Positions 1 through 4,911 of a stretch of DNA of 9,526 bases are shown in pieces. The stretch comes from a bacterium (GTDB taxonomy: Bacteria; Desulfobacterota; Binatia; UBA12015). The notes beneath the pieces were generated by a model. The model was not told the DNA's origin. It did no database searches and saw nothing but the letters and a program-made list of their open reading frames with translations. Where the stretch lies: contig JAGWVP010000081.1 of NCBI GenBank assembly GCA_018970825.1, forward strand, positions 1-9,526, given 5' to 3'. The stretch's first letter is position 1, and the number at the start of each line of letters is the position of its first letter. A program made the position numbers and the translations under genes.

Positions 1-600
1 GGCCGGAAACGTCCAGGTCGCCGAGACCGCGGGCACGGCGATCTTCTGGTCCCGCTCGTCGTCGAGGAACGGGTCTTCGTACTGGCGCGGGTTCAGGAGA
101 TCGTTCGGGCGGTTCGCGTCGAGTCGCCCCCAGAAGAACTTCTGGTTTCCCACCTTGAGCGCGGCCTCGGCGCCGCGCCACTCGACGAAGGCGTCGTCGA
201 GCTCGAGCGACGGTGCGAGGTTCTGGAACGTCCGGTCGAAGTCGAAGGCGCCGACGCGGGGATCGACCGGCGGCCCGCCCGCACGACCGGTCGTCGAGAG
301 CCGCCAGCGCCAGCCGGGTGCGACCTTCTGCTCGGCCCACAGGTCGAGACGGGCGATCGGATCCTGCGAGGGAGTGTCGCCGTTCCAGCGCACGATGCCG
401 GAGCCCTCGAGCCGTCCCCCGAGGCCGAGCGGCCCCGCGGCCGATCGCCCCGGCGACGGCATGGCGAGGAGCAGGCTCGCGAGCAGGAGCGCCACCCCGA
501 CCGCGCCCGGGTGCGCGCGCGCGCACCCGCGACGCCGCGACGCGCGGTCGGCGGACTGGATCCGCGACCCGAGGGTCGCGCTCGCGCGGTGCGCCTGCAT
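1..600 (-). CDS. Outer-membrane beta-barrel protein, DUF1302-like (N-terminal part, cut by left edge)
   Basis: The minus strand is open from ATG at 600 to the window edge, giving 200 codons with no stop. An in-frame TAG at 614-616 lies a few codons upstream, so the start cannot be much earlier. The N-terminus has a long arginine-rich stretch and then a hydrophobic core (about residues 33-47) ending near GRSAAG, which fits a long Sec signal peptide. The mature part has alternating polar/hydrophobic strands (RLDLWAEQKV, WRWRLSTTGR, ALKVGNQKFF). It carries the motif WGRLDANRPNDLLNPRQY at about 157-174, which resembles the WG-x-D-x-D-x-x-NPR signature I associate with DUF1302 and related porin-like barrels. 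That family often sits with DUF1329, Ycf48-like and RND genes in lipid or steroid catabolic loci, and the last two are present here. The likely role is uptake or efflux of a hydrophobic compound across the outer membrane. The barrel class is fairly secure; the exact family is inferred from motif memory. No clear Shine-Dalgarno precedes the ATG. Confidence 0.72.
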   Translation of the reverse strand, partial: MQAHRASATLGSRIQSADRASRRRGCARAHPGAVGVALLLASLLLAMPSPGRSAAGPLGLGGRLEGSGIVRWNGDTPSQDPIARLDLWAEQKVAPGWRWRLSTTGRAGGPPVDPRVGAFDFDRTFQNLAPSLELDDAFVEWRGAEAALKVGNQKFFWGRLDANRPNDLLNPRQYEDPFLDDERDQKIAVPAVSATWTFPA

Positions 601-736
601 GGGCGCCGACCGCTAGCACGACCCGGCCGTCCCGGGGGAGCGGCCCCGGGATGCAGGAGGGGCAAGGAGATCGCGGACCCTCCGCGCCGAGGAGCGATCG
701 CTTGTCGCGGTCCCCGGGTGCGGCTAGCGTCCGGAC
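601..736. promoter_or_regulatory. Divergent intergenic region between porin-like and split-barrel genes
   Basis: These 136 bp separate two divergent start codons and must hold the promoters of both genes. The region contains a perfect 7-bp inverted repeat (CCCGGGG at 631-637, CCCCGGG at 644-650) and a GCGATCGC palindrome at 694-701. The palindrome GCTAGC occurs near each gene, at 612-617 and 723-728. For the plus-strand gene a weak sigma70-like pair TTGTCG (702-707) and TAGCGT (725-730), spaced by 17 bp, would put transcription start at or near the ATG at 737. No convincing minus-strand promoter was seen. Confidence 0.4.
631..650. repeat. Perfect 7-bp inverted repeat in divergent intergenic region
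   Basis: CCCGGGG at 631-637 and CCCCGGG at 644-650 are exact reverse complements separated by the 6 bases GAGCGG. It could be an operator for a dimeric regulator or a hairpin in the leader of the minus-strand gene. In such GC-rich DNA a 7-bp match can also arise by chance. Confidence 0.4.
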
Positions 737-1231
737 ATGACGACGAGGCGGAGATTCCTGCACGTCGCCGCGGCCGCCTCGGCCGTGGCCTGGCTCCTGC
801 CGCGGGTTTCGACGGCGGAGGATCTCCCGGCCGACGTGCAGCGGGACCTCCGCGAGTCCAAGGAAATCCTCGTCGCGACGCGCCGCAAGACCGGCACGCG
901 CAGCACGATCGCGCCCATCTGGTTCTGGTACGACGGCGGCGACGAACTCTTCTTCACGACCTCGCCGAAGAGCTGGAAGGCGCGCCGCCTGAAGCGGGGC
1001 AGCCCCCTGTACGTCTGGGTCGGCAGCGAACGCGGCCCCTTCCTCGTCGGCACGGCGGAGCCGGTCACCGACGCGGCGACCGTCGCCCGCATGGGCGAAG
1101 CCTACGCGCGCAAGTACTGGATCGCGTGGGTCGGTTTCTTCCGCCCGCGCCCCGAGCGCGTCGCCGACGGCCGCACGGTCGCGTACCGCGTGAAGCTCGC
1201 GCCCGGCACGCCCCCGCCGCCGCCCGCCTGA
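737..1231 (+). CDS. Tat-exported pyridoxamine 5'-phosphate oxidase-like split-barrel protein
   Basis: A 164-residue protein. Residues 3-9 (TRRRFLH) match the twin-arginine signal consensus, followed by an alanine-rich hydrophobic stretch and a likely cleavage site near VSTA-ED (about residue 27). The rest resembles the PNPOx-like/F420-binding split-barrel fold: a first strand (ILVATRRKTGTRSTIAPIWF, 44-63), a turn YDGGDE, LFFTTSPKSWKARRL (71-85, the usual phosphate-binding lysine/arginine region), then LYVWVG and FLVGTAEPV. The closing segment includes EAYARKYW. Such proteins bind FMN, F420 or haem and act in redox or sequestration. Tat export would fit a cofactor loaded in the cytoplasm before transport. 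Cofactor and substrate cannot be told from sequence. A proline-rich tail (PPPPPA) ends the protein. The gene stands alone on its strand and its stop is 6 bp from the stop of the convergent crotonase gene. No Shine-Dalgarno is visible. Confidence 0.75.
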   Translation: MTTRRRFLHVAAAASAVAWLLPRVSTAEDLPADVQRDLRESKEILVATRRKTGTRSTIAPIWFWYDGGDELFFTTSPKSWKARRLKRGSPLYVWVGSERGPFLVGTAEPVTDAATVARMGEAYARKYWIAWVGFFRPRPERVADGRTVAYRVKLAPGTPPPPPA

Positions 1232-1237
1232 CCCGAC

Positions 1238-2041
1238 TCAGCGACCGGTGAAGCGAGGCGTCCGCTTCGCGGCGAAGGCGGCCTGGCCCTCGGCGAAGTC
1301 CGCGCTGCCGAGCGCCTCGTTGCGGAGATCGGTGAACCTCGCGACCTCCCCGGGGGAGAAACCTCCGCGCGCGGCGAGCAGCCCGAGCATCTGCTTGGTC
1401 GAGCGCAGCGTGCGCGGTGCGAGCGAGGCGACGTCGTTCGCGAGGGCGAGTACCGAGGCCTCGAGTTCCTCCGCGGGGTGGAGCCCGTTCAGGAGGCCCA
1501 GGTCGTGCGCGCGCTCCGCCGACACCGGGCGTGCCGTGAGCAGGAGTTCCGACACCAGCGTCCGGCTGCTGCGCGAGGCGAGTCGCGCCACGCCCTCCGC
1601 GTCGTAGACCACCGACAGCCTGCCGGCCGGGACGGCGAAGCGGGCGCGGGTCTCGGCGAAGCGAAGGTCGCAGGCGGCGAGCAGCTCGACCGCCGCCCCC
1701 CAAGCGCCCCCGAACACGAGCGCAAGCACGGGGTAGGGAAACTCCTCGACCGCCCGCATCGCGCGGCCGAGCGGATGGCGCGAGGCCTCCTCCCCGGACC
1801 CGCCGCGGATCGCGCCGATGTCGTAGCCCGACGAGAAGATCGCGTGGCCCTCGCCGCGCAGGACCACCGCGCGGACGCCTTCGCCGGCGAGGCGCCCGAA
1901 CGCCGCCTCGAGCCCGAACAGGATGTCGGGGTGCAGCGCGTTGCGCTTGCTCGGGTTCGAGATGGACAGGACGGCGACTTCGCCGCGCCGCTCCTCGAGC
2001 AGTCGCGGGCCTCCCGTCGGTCCGTCGTGCACGACGCTCAC
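1238..2041 (-). CDS. Crotonase-superfamily enzyme, methylmalonyl-CoA decarboxylase-like
   Basis: A 267-residue protein of typical crotonase length, last in the minus-strand operon. The start is taken as GTG at 2041 because it overlaps the stop of the preceding MaoC-like gene (GTGA), the same arrangement as at other junctions here. Crotonase landmarks are NPSKRNAL (29-36), the first oxyanion-hole segment FSSGYDIGAI (69-78), and the second, GGAWGAAVELLAACDLRFA (111-129). Glu119 matches the first catalytic Glu of enoyl-CoA hydratase. The second catalytic Glu, expected in a PE motif, is replaced: residues 138-139 are Pro-Ala. The following segment, with Tyr146, and the C-terminus (EGQAAFAAKRTPRFTGR) recall E. 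coli methylmalonyl-CoA decarboxylase (YgfG/ScpB), whose active site has a Tyr at the matching place. The His after the FSAG motif of that enzyme is Tyr73 here. The reaction is therefore open: decarboxylase, hydrolase, isomerase or an unusual lyase on a CoA thioester. The superfamily call is firm; the subtype is inferred. Confidence 0.85.
   Translation of the reverse strand: MSVVHDGPTGGPRLLEERRGEVAVLSISNPSKRNALHPDILFGLEAAFGRLAGEGVRAVVLRGEGHAIFSSGYDIGAIRGGSGEEASRHPLGRAMRAVEEFPYPVLALVFGGAWGAAVELLAACDLRFAETRARFAVPAGRLSVVYDAEGVARLASRSSRTLVSELLLTARPVSAERAHDLGLLNGLHPAEELEASVLALANDVASLAPRTLRSTKQMLGLLAARGGFSPGEVARFTDLRNEALGSADFAEGQAAFAAKRTPRFTGR
2038..2041 (-). other. GTGA start/stop overlap between MaoC-like and crotonase genes
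   Basis: On the minus strand the crotonase GTG (2041-2039) overlaps the TGA stop of the MaoC-like gene (2040-2038). It is the same geometry as the junction at 2445-2448, and it decides the crotonase start against longer readings that would run back into the hotdog gene. Confidence 0.7.
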
Positions 2042-2448
2042 GGCCACGCGAGCGTCGCGGTGCCGATCACGAGCCGGTCGCCGTCGACGCTCTCCATCCA
2101 GAGGTCGCATTCGAGGGTTCGGGCCTCCTCGTCCTTGCCGGTCACCGTCGCCTGCACGAGCGCGGTCGAGCCTGCGAGCACCACGCCGCGGAAGGTCGTC
2201 CCGAGGCGGGCGAGCCGCGCGCCGCGCGCCCAGGCGAGAAGCTCGCGCGCGAGGACCGCGAGCGACATGTTCCCGGGCGCGATCTGGCCGGGCAGCCCCT
2301 CGGCGCGGGCTCCCTCCTCGTCGGTGAAGCGCGGGAACGGCATGCCGAGGAAGCGGGCGTGCCCGGAGACGAGGTCGCGCCCGATCTCGACCTCCACCGG
2401 CGGCATCTCGTCGCCGACGTCGAGCGTCTCGAAGTCCGGGGCGCTCAC
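2038..2448 (-). CDS. MaoC-like hotdog-fold acyl-CoA dehydratase, C-terminal-type subunit
   Basis: A 136-residue single hotdog domain. The start is GTG at 2448, whose GTGA overlaps the stop of the upstream MaoC-N-like gene. It opens with VGDEMPPVEVEIGRDLV, the usual entry of MaoC-like domains, then RFTDEEGARAEGLPGQIAPG (40-59), which occupies the place of the MaoC hydratase motif. That motif normally carries a catalytic Asp and, a few residues later, a His (D-x-N-P-x-H). Here the region reads MPFPRFTDEE, with no His. The later strands include TTFRGVVLAGSTALVQATV and a TLECDLWMES strand ending in the final IGTATLAWP. The pairing with the neighbouring hotdog subunit resembles heteromeric MaoC hydratases such as mycobacterial ChsH1-ChsH2, in which two hotdog chains make one enzyme. 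It is likely the partner of the 2445-2924 product. The fold is confident; hydratase activity is uncertain. Confidence 0.8.
   Translation of the reverse strand: MSAPDFETLDVGDEMPPVEVEIGRDLVSGHARFLGMPFPRFTDEEGARAEGLPGQIAPGNMSLAVLARELLAWARGARLARLGTTFRGVVLAGSTALVQATVTGKDEEARTLECDLWMESVDGDRLVIGTATLAWP
2445..2448 (-). other. GTGA start/stop overlap between the two hotdog genes
   Basis: Read on the minus strand, the GTG start of the downstream gene (2448-2446) overlaps the TGA stop of the upstream gene (2447-2445). This 4-base overlap supports translational coupling and fixes the GTG start. Confidence 0.75.
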
Positions 2449-2924
2449 GACTCGCTCCCGCCGCCGGAGGATCGCCCGCGCTGCATCATCCGCGAGTCGA
2501 CGTTCGCGACCAGTTCTCCGCGCTGGTTGCGGAGTTCCTGCCGGTAGACCACGAACCACATCGACCCGCTGCGGCCGGTCTTCTCGTAGAGGTCGACGAT
2601 CGAGGAACTCGCGGTGATCGAGTCGCCCGGTCGGATCGGCGCGTGGAAGTCGATGTCCTTGCCGGCGTCGAAGCCGCCCGCCGTCATCTCCCGCGCGACG
2701 ACGTCGGGCATGTGCTTTCCGCCGCGGAGCTTCACCACGTAGGTCGGGAACGCGACGAGCCCGCCCCAGGGGCCCGCCTTCGCGGCCTCGGGGTCGGTCC
2801 AGGCCGGATCGTCGATGCCGAGGCTCCGGGCATAGGCGACGATCTCCTCGGCGGAGACCGGCGGGTAGACGTGGCGGTCGTACTCCTGTCCGAGCACGGA
2901 GCGCGGGATGTCGGCGAAGGACAT
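2445..2924 (-). CDS. MaoC N-terminal-type (FAS1-like dehydratase) hotdog protein
   Basis: A 159-residue protein starting at ATG 2924 (MSFADIPRSVLGQEYD). An in-frame GTG at 2960 would add 12 residues, but the family normally begins close to the G-x-E-Y-D segment. It shows the pattern of the N-terminal MaoC dehydratase domain: VSAEEIVAYARSLGIDDPAW (23-42), TDPEAAKAGPWGGLVAFPTY (43-62), then the hot-dog strand DFHAPIRPGDSI (92-103), and EKTGRSGSMWFVVYRQELRN with QRGELVA (114-140). The C-terminus is a short Ser/Gly-rich tail. In heteromeric MaoC enzymes this type of chain usually lacks the catalytic residues and shapes the substrate pocket. No Asp/His hydratase motif is visible here either. The stop overlaps the start of the next hotdog gene, which favours coupled translation and equimolar subunits. 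A 90-bp gap with two hairpins separates it from the upstream ligase gene. Confidence 0.8.
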   Translation of the reverse strand: MSFADIPRSVLGQEYDRHVYPPVSAEEIVAYARSLGIDDPAWTDPEAAKAGPWGGLVAFPTYVVKLRGGKHMPDVVAREMTAGGFDAGKDIDFHAPIRPGDSITASSSIVDLYEKTGRSGSMWFVVYRQELRNQRGELVANVDSRMMQRGRSSGGGSES

Positions 2925-2968
2925 GCCGACGGGTGTAGCGACCGACGCCCGGCGCTGCACGGGTCGCA

Positions 2969-2986
2969 GGGGGCGAGACCGCCCCC
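2969..2986 (-). other. Perfect 7-bp GC hairpin in ligase-to-hotdog gap
   Basis: GGGGGCG at 2969-2975 and CGCCCCC at 2980-2986 are exact reverse complements around a 4-base loop. Transcribed on the minus strand it would form a very stable stem between the ligase and hotdog genes. No T-run follows, so it is not a standard Rho-independent terminator. It may be an mRNA-processing or stability element, or a partial attenuator. Confidence 0.5.
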
Positions 2987-2999
2987 GCGGGCAGCCGCA

Positions 3000-3014
3000 C
3001 GGCCCCGGCGGCCG
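3000..3014 (-). other. Short GC hairpin directly after the ligase stop codon
   Basis: CGGCC at 3000-3004 and GGCCG at 3010-3014 form a perfect 5-bp stem with a 5-base loop, lying immediately downstream of the ligase TGA at 3015-3017. It sits 13 bases before the stronger stem at 2969-2986 in the direction of transcription. There is no T-tract. Confidence 0.35.
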
Positions 3015-4658
3015 TCAGGCTCGGTCGGGGCCGGACTCGACGATCTCGCGCAGCAGTCGCTTGTTCACCTTCCCGCTCGGCGTCCTCGGGAACGACTCGA
3101 GGACGCGGAGGCGCTCCGGGAGCTTCTGCGTCGCGAGACGCGCGGCGCGGAGAAAGGAGACCACGTCGTCGAGGCGCGGATGCGGCGAGCCGTCGCGCAT
3201 CAGCAGGCAGGCGCAGGCTCTCTCGCCCGTCTCCGGGTCCGAGACCGGCACGATCGCCGCCTCGACGAGCCCCGGCCAACCGGCGAGCAGGTCCTCGATC
3301 TCTCGCGCGCTGATCTTCTCGCCCTTGCGGACGACGACGTCCTTCAGCCGGCCGGTGACGCGCAGGTAGCCGTCCGCGTCGAGCACGCCGAGGTCGCCGG
3401 TGCGCAGGAAATCCAGGTCGTCGAAGCTCTCGGCGTCGAGCGCGGCGTCGACCCAGCCGAGGAAGCACTCCGGACCGCGCGCGCGGATCTCGCCCTCCTC
3501 GCCCGGCGCGAGCGGGCGGCCGCCCTCGTCGCAGATCCGGATCTCGACGCCCGCGAGCGCCCGGCCCTCGGTGTCGCGGCCGCGGGCGGCCGCGTCGTCG
3601 GCGGTCGTCGTCGCGATCGTCGGGAACTCCGAGGATCCGTAGACGCGCTTGGCGACCATCGCCGGGAGGAGCTCGCCCGCGCGACGAAGGAGATCGGGGG
3701 GCACGCTCGCGCCTCCGCAGGAGAAGAGCCGCAGGCTCCCGAGGTCGCACCGGGCGACGTCGGGGTGCGCGAGCATCTCCTGCAGGAAGGTCGGCGCGCC
3801 GACCATGTAGGTCGCACGTCGCCGCTCGATCTCGCGGAGACCCGCGGCCGCGTCCCATCGCTCCATGAGCACCGCGCTCGTCCCGAGCAGCGCGGGTCCG
3901 AGGATGCCGTGCACGATGCCGGAGACGTGCCCGAGCGGCGACGGCATGAGCACGCGGTCGGCCGGGCCGAGCCCGTGGGCATCGACCAGGCTCGCGAGTT
4001 CGGCGACGAGCGTCTCGTGGAGGTGCAGCGCTCCCCTGGGCGCCGCGGTCGAGCCCGAGGTCCAGACGATCGCGGCGAGGCTCTCGGGTGCGACTTCCGG
4101 CAGCGAGGAGGCGGGCGAAGACCGCAGCAGGTCCGAGGCGTCGAGGACGCCGCCGGCGGGCGGCTGCGAGGGACGCACCGCGACCACGACCGGAGGGGGC
4201 CCGCCCGCGTCCGCCGCGGCCGCCTGCACGAGGGCCACGTGGTCGACGCCGCGCAGCGACGCGGGCACGAAGGCGACCCGCGGCCGGGAGGTCCGGAGCA
4301 CGTGCGCGACCTCGCGCTCGCGCAGGATCGGCACGATCGGGATCGCGTGGCCGCCGACCAGCGCCGTCGCGAGGAACACCGTCGCGGCCTCCCACCAGTT
4401 CGGAAGCTGCGAGGCGACGCCGTCGCCGGCTTCGACTCCGAGCGCGCGCAGCGCCGCGGCCATCCGGAGCGTGCGGTCGAGCAGTTCCGCGAAGGTGATC
4501 TCCAGTTCGCCGTCGACGAGGGCGACCGCGGATCCCCGCGTCGCGCAGGTCTCGAGCCAGCACGCCCCGATCGAGCGCCCCCGCCACGCGCCCCGCGGCC
4601 GGAGGCTCGCGGCGCGCCGCGCGACGCGCACCGGATCCGCCGCCACGCGGTGCGTCAT
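3015..4658 (-). CDS. AMP-dependent acyl-CoA synthetase/ligase (ANL superfamily)
   Basis: A 547-residue adenylate-forming enzyme, full length for the family, first gene of the minus-strand operon. It would activate a carboxylic acid with ATP to an acyl-AMP and then to the CoA thioester in the cytoplasm. The core motifs are visible in order: the phosphate-binding loop TSGSTAAPRG (200-209, with Arg in place of the usual Lys), YGSSE (340-344), TGD (420-422) with YLRVTGRLKDVVV (431-443) at the hinge, and the C-terminal RTPSGK (525-530) whose Lys530 is the expected adenylation lysine. The start chosen is ATG 4658 (MTHRVAADP); a weak purine-rich GGGAAG lies about a dozen bases upstream. The reading frame stays open further upstream, but that part is low-complexity and overlaps the promoter region. 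Substrate class (long-chain, aromatic or steroid acid) is not evident. Neighbouring hotdog and crotonase genes suggest the CoA product goes into a beta-oxidation-like route. Confidence 0.92.
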   Translation of the reverse strand: MTHRVAADPVRVARRAASLRPRGAWRGRSIGACWLETCATRGSAVALVDGELEITFAELLDRTLRMAAALRALGVEAGDGVASQLPNWWEAATVFLATALVGGHAIPIVPILREREVAHVLRTSRPRVAFVPASLRGVDHVALVQAAAADAGGPPPVVVAVRPSQPPAGGVLDASDLLRSSPASSLPEVAPESLAAIVWTSGSTAAPRGALHLHETLVAELASLVDAHGLGPADRVLMPSPLGHVSGIVHGILGPALLGTSAVLMERWDAAAGLREIERRRATYMVGAPTFLQEMLAHPDVARCDLGSLRLFSCGGASVPPDLLRRAGELLPAMVAKRVYGSSEFPTIATTTADDAAARGRDTEGRALAGVEIRICDEGGRPLAPGEEGEIRARGPECFLGWVDAALDAESFDDLDFLRTGDLGVLDADGYLRVTGRLKDVVVRKGEKISAREIEDLLAGWPGLVEAAIVPVSDPETGERACACLLMRDGSPHPRLDDVVSFLRAARLATQKLPERLRVLESFPRTPSGKVNKRLLREIVESGPDRA

Positions 4659-4769
4659 CGCGCTGCTTCCCGGTTCGACGAGGTCCGCCCTTCCACCGCG
4701 TCGCGGACGTGATCGTCGGAGCGTCTCATCGGCGTGCGGGGCGCGCGCGGGCGCGTCGTCGTCGCATCG

Positions 4770-4799
4770 CTCATAGGGCTTCGCAGGTCCCCGGATCAA
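4770..4799 (-). promoter_or_regulatory. Sigma70-like promoter for the ligase-hotdog-crotonase operon
   Basis: On the minus strand TTGATC (4799-4794) is followed after 18 bases by TATGAG (4775-4770). Each box matches the consensus at four of six positions. Transcription would start near 4763 and leave a leader of about 105 bases before the ligase ATG. The arrangement mirrors the stronger plus-strand promoter next to it. Confidence 0.5.
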
Positions 4800-4823
4800 G
4801 GCGACGCGCGCCGGGAGCCGCGG

Positions 4824-4853
4824 TTGACACGATTTTCGGGGCGACCCTATAAG
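4824..4853 (+). promoter_or_regulatory. Sigma70-like promoter for the propeller-RND-dehydrogenase operon
   Basis: TTGACA (4824-4829), a perfect -35 box, is followed after 18 bases by TATAAG (4848-4853); read one base earlier as CTATAA, the spacer is 17. The stretch from the -35 box to the -10 box is AT-richer than its surroundings, which is conspicuous in this GC-rich window. Transcription would start near 4860, about 50 bases before the ATG at 4912. The remainder of the 4659-4911 gap holds no gene that I can support. Confidence 0.7.
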
Positions 4854-4911
4854 CGGCGATCTCGCGGCGGAGTCCGGACCCGGTCTGCCGTCCCCCAACC
4901 GAGCGAACCGC

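Noticed and set aside
93..665. Minus-strand open frame in the left region
   Set aside because: Arg/Ser/Pro-rich shadow. The frame starting at 600 has a signal peptide and the barrel motif and is the real gene, although it has no stop inside the window.
1220..1245. Bidirectional terminator at the convergent gene ends
   Set aside because: Only 6 bp lie between the two stop codons and no stem with T-run is present around them.
2643..4712. Long plus-strand open frame opposite the ligase gene
   Set aside because: Composition-driven antisense frame; the minus strand carries all adenylation motifs in order.
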